Positions 1-7,263 of a DNA stretch of 9,719 nucleotides are shown one piece after another. Made by a program: the position numbers and the translations under genes. The notes below the pieces were generated by a model that was not told the DNA's origin, ran no database searches, and was given only the letters and a program-made list of their open reading frames with translations. Origin of the DNA: an uncultured Prevotella sp. (GTDB taxonomy: Bacteria > Bacteroidota > Bacteroidia > Bacteroidales > Bacteroidaceae); NCBI GenBank assembly GCA_900555035.1, contig USJX01000094.1, positions 1 to 9,719 of the forward strand, given 5' to 3'. How positions within the stretch are numbered: the stretch's first letter is position 1; the number at the start of each line of letters is the position of its first letter.

Positions 1-221
1 ACGATGACTTCACACCGATGGATTTCGTGGTGGATATCCTCGAAACCATCTTCTTCAAGTCGCAGGCTGAGGCTGAAGCTATCATGCTCAAGGTTCATCA
101 CGAAGAAAAAGCCGTGGTGGGCACCTACAGCTACGACATTGCCAAGAGTAAAGTGGAAAAAGCGATGGAGAAAGCCCGTACGCAGAAATATCCGCTGAAG
201 CTCACTTATATGCCAGAATGA
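1..221 (+). CDS. clpS: ClpS, Clp protease adaptor (5' end cut by window)
   Basis: This is the C-terminal two thirds of ClpS, the small cytosolic adaptor that binds N-degron substrates (N-terminal Leu, Phe, Tyr, Trp) and hands them to ClpA. The frame is fixed by codons from base 3, which read DDFTPMDFVVDIL. Bases 1-2 (ac) fit the end of an Asn codon, giving the family signature N-D-D-[FY]-T-P-M. Counting from E. coli Asp35, the fragment reaches Met40 (the gatekeeper position) and His66 in MLKVHHEEKA without any gap, so the substrate-pocket residues are conserved. It ends KYPLKLTYMPE with a TGA at 219-221, at the family's usual C-terminus. About 34 N-terminal residues lie outside the window. 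clpA follows 65 nt downstream on the same strand. Identification is secure from motif spacing; only the start is unknown. Confidence 0.95.
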   Translation, partial: DDFTPMDFVVDILETIFFKSQAEAEAIMLKVHHEEKAVVGTYSYDIAKSKVEKAMEKARTQKYPLKLTYMPE

Positions 222-223
222 TA

Positions 224-243
224 GGGGGCTTTTCAAACCCCCC
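224..243 (+). promoter_or_regulatory. G-run/C-run hairpin between clpS and clpA
   Basis: Five G (224-228) face six C (238-243) across a 9-nt loop (CTTTTCAAA), immediately after the clpS stop. The stem is short but entirely G-C. No T-tract follows (GATTCAAG comes next), so it is a poor intrinsic terminator. It could be an mRNA 3'-end stabiliser or partial attenuator that sets different levels of ClpS and ClpA. Function is inference. Confidence 0.35.
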
Positions 244-286
244 GATTCAAGTTTTAAATCCCGAATAAAGAAAGGAAAAGAATAGA

Positions 287-2572
287 ATGGACAGTATGGG
301 ATTAACCCGATATATGAGTGTCTTGATGGACGATGCCATGAAGCAGGCCCGATTCTTCGACCACGAGTTCGTGATGCCGGAGCACATGCTCCTGTCATTG
401 CTCCGCCAGTATGCCTTCTGCCAGGCTTTGCAGGAGGAGGGCGTGGATAGTCTCAAGATGCACGAAGACTTGGTGGGATGGCTCGCTAGACAGGAACGTG
501 TGCCTGAAAACATCAAGTATTTGCCGGAGCCTTCGTCGCTCTTCAAGACCATGTTTGGAACGGCATGCGCCTTGGCTGCTGCCGCTGATAGAAAACTTGT
601 GAATGTGCCTCATTTCGTGCAGGCGATGTTTGGCTTGCAGAACTCAGAAGCCGCTTACCTGTTGTGCAAGAATGTGGGCGACCGTCAGGGCGAATTCCTG
701 GCGAGCGTGGATAGCTATTATCCGCTGGAAAATGAACCAGGTGATGAAACCCTGATGATGGGTGATGGCTACGATGAGGATGACTATGATAACGATTATG
801 ATGATGACGAAGAAGAGGGCAGAAGCCGACAGCCTCAGGATTGGCATCAGTTGGTTACCTGCATCTCTGATCAGGTGGAGGAACACAATCCGCTCATCGG
901 CAGAGAACAGGAACTGGATAGAACCATCCAGGTGCTCTGTCGTGCCGAAAAAAACAATCCGCTCCACATCGGCGAACCGGGCGTAGGTAAAACAGCCCTG
1001 GTTTATGGTCTTGCCAAACTCATCAACGAGAATCAGGTGCCTGATCGTCTCAAGGGAGCACGCATCTATGGCATGGACATGGGACAGATGCTTGCCGGCG
1101 CCCAGTATCGTGGCGATTTCGAAAAGCGTATCAAGATGGTGATGGAGGGAGCCGCCAAGGAAGGCAACACCATCATCTATATTGATGAGATTCATAATAT
1201 GATAGGTGCAGGTCGTGGCTCTGATGGTGGACCTGATGCTTCCAATATGCTCAAGCAGTATCTGGAGGCTGGCGACATCCGATTCATCGGCTCTACCACC
1301 TACGAGGAGTTCAACCGCTATATGGCTCAGAGCAAGGGCATCGTGCGCCGCTTCCAGCAGATTGACATCAAGGAACCTACCGAGGAGGAGGCTATCAAGA
1401 TATTGGAGGGCTTGCAGTATAAATACAATAAGTTCCACAACGTGACTTATCGCAAGGACGCTCTGGAATATGCCGTCCGTGCCAGTGCCAAATACATCAG
1501 CAACCGCTGTCTGCCAGACAAGGCCATCGACCTGATGGATGAGGCGGGTGCTTATCTGGAGGTGCATCCTGTGGAATATCGCCAGCGTTCTTATGTTACC
1601 AAGGCGATTATCCAGCAGATTCTTACCAAGGTCTGCAAGATAGATGCGGCTGCCATCAAGGATGAAAACAATGATTCTCTGGCTACACTCCGCCAGCGCA
1701 TACTCGACAAGATTTATGGTCAGGACAAGGCTGTGGATAAGGTGGTTGAGGCTGTGATGATGGCGAAGGCAGGACTGGTGGACGATGACAAACCGATGGC
1801 TTCGCTGCTCTTCGTGGGTCCTACGGGCGTGGGTAAAACCGAGGTGGTCCGTGTGCTGGCTAAGGAACTCGGCATCGAGCTGGTGCGCTTCGATATGAGT
1901 GAATACACCGAGAAGCATACCGTGGCTAAGCTCATCGGTTCGCCTGCCGGATACGTGGGTTATGAAGATGGCGGTCTTCTGACCGATGCCATCCGCAAGA
2001 CACCAAACTGCGTGCTCCTGCTCGATGAGATTGAGAAGGCGCATAGCGACATCTATAACATCCTGCTTCAGGTGATGGACTATGCCCGATTGACCGACAA
2101 CAAGGGGCAGAAGGCAGACTTCCGCAACGTGATCCTCGTGATGACATCGAATGCCGGAGCGCAGTATGCTTCGCAGGCAAATGTAGGTTTCAGCGGCAAT
2201 GTAACCCGTGGTGAGGCGATGTTGGCTCAGGTAAAGAAGACCTTCAAGCCAGAGTTTATCAACCGACTTTCCGATACCGTGGTGTTCAACGATATGGATA
2301 AGCACATGGCAGAACTGATTCTTGCCAAGAAGCTTCGTCAGCTCGATGCAAAGTTGGCAGCAAAGGGAGTTTCTATTACGCTTACCGATGCGGCAAGAGA
2401 GAAGATTCTGGAGTGGGGCTTCACCAAGGAATATGGAGCCCGCGAGATGGACCGTGTCATCGGCAACCGCCTGAAGCCTATCCTGATGAAGGCTCTGCTC
2501 TTCGGCAAGCTCAAGAAGGCAGGCAAGGGCTGCGTAGATTTCGATGGTAAGGAATTGGTGATTAATTGTTAG
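287..2572 (+). CDS. clpA: ClpA, AAA+ unfoldase subunit of the Clp protease
   Basis: This is the ATP-driven unfoldase that feeds substrates, including ClpS-bound N-degron proteins, into ClpP in the cytoplasm. Its 761 residues match E. coli ClpA (758). Domains in order: Clp N-domain (about 1-145, with HEFVMPEHMLLSLL); a highly acidic linker (about 159-177); first AAA+ domain with Walker A GEPGVGKT (229-236), pore loop YRGDFE and Walker B IIYIDE (296-301); second AAA+ domain with Walker A GPTGVGKT (511-518), pore loop GYVGYE (555-560), Walker B VLLLDE (576-581), ClpP-docking tripeptide VGF (633-635), PEFINR and sensor-2 GAR (717-719). There is no ClpB/ClpC-type middle coiled coil, which together with clpS next door favours ClpA over ClpC. 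The start at 287 puts the N-domain in register with E. coli; ATG 296 is an alternative. The C-terminus lacks the charged tail of E. coli ClpA. Both ATPase sites look intact. Confidence 0.96.
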   Translation: MDSMGLTRYMSVLMDDAMKQARFFDHEFVMPEHMLLSLLRQYAFCQALQEEGVDSLKMHEDLVGWLARQERVPENIKYLPEPSSLFKTMFGTACALAAAADRKLVNVPHFVQAMFGLQNSEAAYLLCKNVGDRQGEFLASVDSYYPLENEPGDETLMMGDGYDEDDYDNDYDDDEEEGRSRQPQDWHQLVTCISDQVEEHNPLIGREQELDRTIQVLCRAEKNNPLHIGEPGVGKTALVYGLAKLINENQVPDRLKGARIYGMDMGQMLAGAQYRGDFEKRIKMVMEGAAKEGNTIIYIDEIHNMIGAGRGSDGGPDASNMLKQYLEAGDIRFIGSTTYEEFNRYMAQSKGIVRRFQQIDIKEPTEEEAIKILEGLQYKYNKFHNVTYRKDALEYAVRASAKYISNRCLPDKAIDLMDEAGAYLEVHPVEYRQRSYVTKAIIQQILTKVCKIDAAAIKDENNDSLATLRQRILDKIYGQDKAVDKVVEAVMMAKAGLVDDDKPMASLLFVGPTGVGKTEVVRVLAKELGIELVRFDMSEYTEKHTVAKLIGSPAGYVGYEDGGLLTDAIRKTPNCVLLLDEIEKAHSDIYNILLQVMDYARLTDNKGQKADFRNVILVMTSNAGAQYASQANVGFSGNVTRGEAMLAQVKKTFKPEFINRLSDTVVFNDMDKHMAELILAKKLRQLDAKLAAKGVSITLTDAAREKILEWGFTKEYGAREMDRVIGNRLKPILMKALLFGKLKKAGKGCVDFDGKELVINC

Positions 2573-2578
2573 AAAGCG

Positions 2579-3244
2579 ATGATATTACAGATAGATGAAA
2601 ATGCGGAAGAGATTTATTTTCCCGATCCGCATTACGGCGATGATGACGGATGTTTTGCGATAGGTGGCGACTTGAGCATCGACCGCCTGCTGCTGGCTTA
2701 CAGCAACGGCATCTTTCCCTGGTATAGCTTTCGCGACCAGCCGGAGATACTCTGGTTCTGTCCGATGAAGCGCTTCGTCATCTTCCCGGACGAAATCCAC
2801 ATCAGTCATTCCATGAGAACCTTGCTGAGAAAGAACAGGTATAGCGTGGGAATCAACGAGGATTTCGATGCTGTGATTCGTGCCTGCAGCAAGACCAATG
2901 GCCGCTATGAGGAAGAGGGTGCCTGGCTGGGCGAAAACATCATCCAGGCATTCACCGCCCTTCATGAGCAGGGCTTTGCGGCAAGCGTGGAAGTATGGGA
3001 TAATGAAACTGGAGAGTTGGTGGGCGGACTTTATGGCGTCACCATCGGCAAGGTCTTCATTGGCGAGAGCATGTTCTCCAAGGTTCCATCAGGCTCTAAG
3101 ATAGCCCTTATCTTCCTGGCTAATTATCTGCAGGAGCATGGAGGCAAGATGATAGATTGCCAGCTGGAAACCCCGCATCTCAAGTCGATGGGTGGCAGAT
3201 ATATTTCTTACGAGGAATATATGGAAATCATGAATGAAGATTAA
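2579..3244 (+). CDS. aat: Leucyl/phenylalanyl-tRNA--protein transferase
   Basis: Aat transfers Leu or Phe from aminoacyl-tRNA to proteins with N-terminal Arg or Lys, turning them into primary N-degrons for ClpS/ClpA. It is 221 residues (E. coli enzyme 234) and cytosolic. Family blocks in order: YFPDP near the start, GGDLSIDRLLLAYSNGIFPW (29-48), GAWLGENI (114-121), SVEVW, LVGGLYGV, GESMFS (162-167) and IDCQLETPHLKSMGGR (192-207). Asp193 and Gln195 line up with E. coli Asp186 and Gln188, the catalytic relay pair, and Glu163 with Glu156, all at a constant offset of 7. The ATG lies 6 nt after the clpA stop, so translation is probably coupled and the two genes are very likely co-transcribed. The short N-terminus before YFPDP is normal for compact homologues. 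The last seven codons and the stop are echoed by an imperfect copy just downstream. Confidence 0.96.
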   Translation: MILQIDENAEEIYFPDPHYGDDDGCFAIGGDLSIDRLLLAYSNGIFPWYSFRDQPEILWFCPMKRFVIFPDEIHISHSMRTLLRKNRYSVGINEDFDAVIRACSKTNGRYEEEGAWLGENIIQAFTALHEQGFAASVEVWDNETGELVGGLYGVTIGKVFIGESMFSKVPSGSKIALIFLANYLQEHGGKMIDCQLETPHLKSMGGRYISYEEYMEIMNED

Positions 3245-3288
3245 GGATTAGGGTATGGGAAATATGAATGAAGATTAGGAATCATAGT
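3221..3288 (+). repeat. 34-bp imperfect tandem duplication of the aat 3' end
   Basis: Positions 3221-3254 and 3255-3288 align without gaps at about 26 of 34 positions, with a perfect 14-nt core ATGAATGAAGATTA (3230-3243 and 3264-3277). The first copy contains the last codons of aat and its stop; the second is untranslated but would also read ATG AAT GAA GAT then a stop. It looks like a local slippage or tandem duplication that has since diverged. Confidence 0.75.
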
Positions 3289-3291
3289 GAT

Positions 3292-3340
3292 AAAAAGAGT
3301 TCTTCTTGGGGAGATATATTCCTCATGAAGAACTTTTTTT
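3292..3340 (+). terminator. Intrinsic terminator after the clpS-clpA-aat unit
   Basis: GTTCTTC (3299-3305) pairs with GAAGAAC (3327-3333). The stem continues inward as TGGGGA against TTCCTCA with one G-T wobble, and seven T follow (3334-3340). An A-rich run at 3292-3296 on the other side means it could also work on the minus strand. It ends the N-degron operon and separates it from the secreted-protein gene. Confidence 0.85.
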
Positions 3341-3423
3341 GTTTTATATCTGTTTTTCTCTAAGTGTTTTGGAGCCATCATTCGTATAACAATCAAGTTT
3401 TAAACCTACAAACAATTCAAATT

Positions 3424-6400
3424 ATGAAGAGATTTCGACTATTATTAATGTTTGTTGCTTTATTTAATGCCTTGGGAATTTGGGCGGAAGAAGCAAACTT
3501 GAAGTTGCATTTCAATTTTGAGAATGTAACGGGCAATGCTGTCCCAGAAGCTGTTTCGGGAGGAACGCTGAAGGGTACATTGCGAAACAATGCCAAAGTA
3601 GAGAAGATGGGAAAGTATCATGTGCTCAACCTCGGCTCTGCCAATGGCTATTTTGATATGGGAGCTGGCGCAGGCAAGGTGATGGCCGGATGCACCAACT
3701 TCACCATTAGTATGTATTATTATGTAAATGCCAACCAAAACATTTCAGGGTTGGGTAATTTCCTTTTTACGTTCAGTACACAGGAAACCTGTTCCTCCAG
3801 TGCTGGTTGCTATTATTTCTATACACTTAATTCTCAGCGTTTTGCTGCTTCGCAGGCAGGCTATGGAGCCGAGAGAAGCACAAATGCAAATGTGGTTTCC
3901 ACCAAAGGGCGCTGGGTGAGCGTTGTGTATGTGCTGGATGGTAACAATGGTACCTTGTATGTTGACGGACAGAAGATGCTGACGGCTCCAATGCCTAAGG
4001 GCAATGAAACCTTCAGCAATACGGCACCTATTTATAATTGGATTGGTCGTTCGCCTTTTGCTGGCGATGCCTATCTGGCAAATACCAAGGTGGCTGATAT
4101 CCGTATCTACGACAAGGCTTTGACGGGTGCTGAAGTTACCAAGATGGCTTTGGGCGCAGAAGATTTGGAAAATGCCTTCCGTCATGGCGACCAGGGTGAC
4201 CTGACCAAACTGAAAGGCTTGCTCAATGAGGCTTCAACCCTGCTCAACGAAGATGTATCAAACTATGCTCCTGATGCTGTTGCTATGTTGACAGAAGCTT
4301 ATTCTATGATAAAATTAAAGTCAGAGAAGGAAGTTCTTTCGCAAATGATGATTGATGAATATGCCAGCGATCTTTCTGCTATCATTCAAAGCGTGAAGAC
4401 CACAGCCGGAATCATTTTCGTTGATAACGGAAGAATGCCAGCTTATGATAGCAACCGTGGTTTCCGTCATCCTGGCGGCTTGCATACCGATGCCGATTTT
4501 GAGCGCATTAAGGCGCAGTTGGCTGCCGGCAATGAAAAGGTGACCAAGGCATATAATATCTTGAAGAATGCTGAATATGCTCAGCCTACAGCAGCCACCT
4601 ATCCGGTAGAGACCATTATCCGTGGTGCGGGCGCACAAAACTACATCAATGCCGCCCGTGGTGCAAGCATCGCTTATCAGAATGCTCTGAGATGGAAAAT
4701 TGAAGGTAATGAAAAGTGTGCCAAGCATGCCGTTGACGTGCTGATGGCTTGGGCGAATACCTGTAAGGGCATCGGCGGTAACAGTAACTATGCTTTGGCT
4801 GCGGGACTCTATGGTTATGAGTTTGCCCAGGCTGCCGAACTGATGCGTGATTACAAAGGATGGAGTGCCAAGGATTTCGAGTCATTCAAAAGATGGATGC
4901 TTGATGTGTGGTATCCATCGGCTGTGGGATTCCAGCGTGGTAGAAACGCTACGTGGGAAAATGTTGCCAACAAGCCTGCCGCAGGATGGGGCGCAGATGG
5001 CGATCGTCCTGGTCACTATTGGAGCAACTGGGGACTCTGCAATGCATTGTGTCTTGTTTCTATCGGTGTACTTTGCGATGATGTGTTCATCTACAACCAA
5101 GGTCTCTCGTTCGTAAAATATGATTTGGCTGCCTTAACCGGAAGTTGTCCTAATCAGAAGCCAACTGCCACTGATGTCTGGAACAATGGTTTGACAGAAT
5201 ATATAGATAATCTGATTCCTAATGTTGCTGCCTATGCCGGCGAAACTGGTGCCTATGGCAAGGTGGGACAGATGCAGGAGAGTGGTCGCGACCAGGGACA
5301 CGCTACCATGGCATTGGGTTTGGCTGTAGATATCTGCCAGACTGCATGGAACCAGGGTGATGACCTCTATTCTTATCACGATAATCGCATGGCTGCAGGT
5401 ATCGAATTTACGGCTGCTTACAATAATGCAAATAAGGATGATCTTCCATGGGTTAACTATCATTATGCCGATTGCCGTACTGCTTGGCATGGCACATGGA
5501 ACCAGAATGAGCCTAATAGTGGTGGACGCGGACAGACTCGTCCTTACTGGGCTCGTATCATCGGACACTATGAAGGCGTGAAGGGTGTGAAGATGCCATT
5601 CGCAGAAATGGCATTGGATGCCATGGGCATAGATGGTGGTCCATCGGGTGGTACCAGTGGCGCATACGACCACATGGGTTATTCTGTACTCACTTGCACA
5701 TACGATAAGATAGCAGGTGAGAAGGAACGTCCTACCTTATTGTCTCCTCGAATGGAGTACGATGGTCAGGTGATTGAACACAATGAGTTAGGCGGTATTT
5801 CCAGTACCTATCGTATTGATACCAACATGGGTGTTCCTGCAGGTAAGCAGGTGAAACTCATGCCGCAGTTGCCGGAAGGTGCAACCGATACGGGTAATTG
5901 GGTATGGAACACAGGCGAGACAACAAAGGATATCATCGTTTCTACCGATAAGAGTTTCCTCTATCGTGTTACTTATACCAACGAGAATAAGGTGAAGAGC
6001 GAGCAGGTGTTTGCCATAGCTGCCCAGGGCGATTGCAATAATAATACGATTACAAGTTCGGTATATTGTGATGGTGTTTGGATAGGCGAAATCGAGGCTA
6101 CTGTGTACTACGGAAGCAGTGTCGATTTGAATGTTGATGGCCGTGGAGGCTGGGGTGAAGGTGTTTGGAGTACAGGTGATAAGGGTACTTCGCTACATAT
6201 CAACTCTGTAACTTCCGACCGTGAAATCAAGGGGCAGTTTATCACTCAGGGTGGAAAGAAGCAAACTGTAACTTTCCGCATCCATGTCAAGGGATTGCAA
6301 CCTTGTGCATTGCTGAACAACCGCCTGGTTACAGATTCTCTTTCCTTGACGGCAGATAGCAATGATGCGCTCGTGCTCTATGCCAAGGTTCCTTCAACCA

Positions 6401-7137
6401 TTGTGAATGCGAAGTATGAGTGGAGCAATGGTTGCACCAGCAAGTATCTGGATTTAGGAGAAGGTTTGGAAAGTGGTGATTACACCCTTCGTGTTACAGG
6501 CGAGGGCTTCGATGAGAGCATGACTTTCCATGTGATGGTAATTGACGAGAAGTTTGTTAATCTCAGTGCCGGAAACTATGCTATCCATGATTGGGAAAAC
6601 GATACCTATCTTACCTACGAGGAAGGAATGACCATGCCAAAGTTTGAGTCATTGAAGGGCGAAATAGATAAGTATGATAATACTCAGGTCTGGAAGGTTG
6701 AGCCAAAGGTTTCTTCTGCTTATGTAAAGTATAACTTTATCTCTTTGGTAGGTGGTTCCACTCCTTATCTGAATGCCCTCAAGATGCAGGCTAAGGCTTA
6801 TCTGCCATTCTACATCCGCGGACTCATTGGTTCCAACCATGTGGCCATCCGTACCTTGAATAAGGAAGAGTATTGGAAGGTAAACGAGCAGGGCGAGTTG
6901 AATACCAGGGGGCAGGAAGGCTTGTCTGAGTTCCCATTCGAATTCATTCCTGTAAAGGACGACCAGATTACCAATGGCATTCAGGATGTAATGGATGATA
7001 TGAATGATATGAATACTGAGAATGTGGAGTATTTCTCTGTGGCTGGTGTCAAGACTGATGCCAAGGCTCCTGGAGTTTATCTCAAGAAATATACAACCCG
7101 TTCGGGTAAAGTGGTTACTCAAAAAATTAGCAAGTAG
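3424..7137 (+). CDS. Secreted multidomain LamG + alginate-lyase-like protein
   Basis: A 1237-residue exported protein, probably a polysaccharide lyase or related enzyme on uronic-acid-containing glycans; the substrate cannot be read from sequence. An in-frame GTG at 3364 is rejected because ATG 3424 opens a clean signal peptide (MKRF, hydrophobic core, GIWA then EE, cleavage near 21). Domains: LamG/concanavalin-like (about 25-242, ending DIRIYDKALTGAEV); helical linker; alginate-lyase-like domain (about 350-760) with RPGHYWSNWGLCNAL (528-542), ESGRDQGHATMALG (619-632) and DHMGY (749-753), whose Asn, His, Arg and Tyr are candidate active-site residues; three Ig-like units centred on W828, W915 and W1000; a possible beta-trefoil (about 1040-1180, with TQVWKVEP); a Met/Asp-rich linker; and a C-terminal module YFSVAGVK...APGVYLKKY...VVTQKISK typical of Bacteroidetes surface proteins. 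The family (PL38- or PL5-like, Alginate_lyase fold) is tentative. It stands alone, without susC/susD here. A weak promoter may be TTG 3339-3341 with TAAGTGTT at 3361. Confidence 0.82.
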   Translation: MKRFRLLLMFVALFNALGIWAEEANLKLHFNFENVTGNAVPEAVSGGTLKGTLRNNAKVEKMGKYHVLNLGSANGYFDMGAGAGKVMAGCTNFTISMYYYVNANQNISGLGNFLFTFSTQETCSSSAGCYYFYTLNSQRFAASQAGYGAERSTNANVVSTKGRWVSVVYVLDGNNGTLYVDGQKMLTAPMPKGNETFSNTAPIYNWIGRSPFAGDAYLANTKVADIRIYDKALTGAEVTKMALGAEDLENAFRHGDQGDLTKLKGLLNEASTLLNEDVSNYAPDAVAMLTEAYSMIKLKSEKEVLSQMMIDEYASDLSAIIQSVKTTAGIIFVDNGRMPAYDSNRGFRHPGGLHTDADFERIKAQLAAGNEKVTKAYNILKNAEYAQPTAATYPVETIIRGAGAQNYINAARGASIAYQNALRWKIEGNEKCAKHAVDVLMAWANTCKGIGGNSNYALAAGLYGYEFAQAAELMRDYKGWSAKDFESFKRWMLDVWYPSAVGFQRGRNATWENVANKPAAGWGADGDRPGHYWSNWGLCNALCLVSIGVLCDDVFIYNQGLSFVKYDLAALTGSCPNQKPTATDVWNNGLTEYIDNLIPNVAAYAGETGAYGKVGQMQESGRDQGHATMALGLAVDICQTAWNQGDDLYSYHDNRMAAGIEFTAAYNNANKDDLPWVNYHYADCRTAWHGTWNQNEPNSGGRGQTRPYWARIIGHYEGVKGVKMPFAEMALDAMGIDGGPSGGTSGAYDHMGYSVLTCTYDKIAGEKERPTLLSPRMEYDGQVIEHNELGGISSTYRIDTNMGVPAGKQVKLMPQLPEGATDTGNWVWNTGETTKDIIVSTDKSFLYRVTYTNENKVKSEQVFAIAAQGDCNNNTITSSVYCDGVWIGEIEATVYYGSSVDLNVDGRGGWGEGVWSTGDKGTSLHINSVTSDREIKGQFITQGGKKQTVTFRIHVKGLQPCALLNNRLVTDSLSLTADSNDALVLYAKVPSTIVNAKYEWSNGCTSKYLDLGEGLESGDYTLRVTGEGFDESMTFHVMVIDEKFVNLSAGNYAIHDWENDTYLTYEEGMTMPKFESLKGEIDKYDNTQVWKVEPKVSSAYVKYNFISLVGGSTPYLNALKMQAKAYLPFYIRGLIGSNHVAIRTLNKEEYWKVNEQGELNTRGQEGLSEFPFEFIPVKDDQITNGIQDVMDDMNDMNTENVEYFSVAGVKTDAKAPGVYLKKYTTRSGKVVTQKISK

Positions 7138-7200
7138 TTGTATAGATTAGCGAGAATTTATATAGAATAGTGAGTAGTTGTTTTGAATAGTTAGTAGCAA
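7121..7200 (+). repeat. Four degenerate 20-bp tandem units at the 3' end of the lyase-like gene
   Basis: The 20-nt blocks starting at 7121, 7141, 7161 and 7181 resemble one another: ATTAG/GATTAG/GAATAG/GAATAG sits at the same place in each, and AGTAGTTG recurs in blocks 1 and 3 exactly 40 nt apart. The first block encodes the last residues and stop of the CDS (7135-7137); the others are untranslated. Identity is partial, so this is a decayed repeat. Confidence 0.55.
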
Positions 7201-7236
7201 AGGCGGTGGGTTTTCATTTCCCCATCGCCTTTTTTT
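7199..7236 (+). terminator. Strong stem-loop terminator between convergent genes
   Basis: AAAGGCGGTGGG (7199-7210) pairs with CCCATCGCCTTT (7221-7232) over 12 bp with a single G-T wobble and a 10-nt loop; the T run is 7230-7236. It ends the upstream lyase-like gene. It also lies 28 nt beyond the stop of the minus-strand phosphatase, where the opposite transcript would have the same stem followed by only TTTG, so use in both directions is possible but weaker. Confidence 0.9.
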
Positions 7237-7263
7237 GTGTTTCTATTGCCTTTCTTGTGTTTT

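Noticed and set aside
644..2305. A 553-codon open frame on the minus strand, antisense to clpA
   Set aside because: clpA motifs on the plus strand are unmistakable over the whole length. The antisense frame has no recognisable motif or start region and is open because of the codon bias of clpA.
247..3404. The 12-mer TCAAGTTTTAAA upstream of both clpA (247-258) and the lyase-like gene (3393-3404)
   Set aside because: A few chance 12-mer matches are expected in a window this size, more so in AT-rich DNA, and no promoter element surrounds it.
3364..3423. Upstream GTG start for the lyase-like protein
   Set aside because: It would put 20 polar residues ahead of a clear signal peptide; ATG 3424 gives the normal N-terminus.
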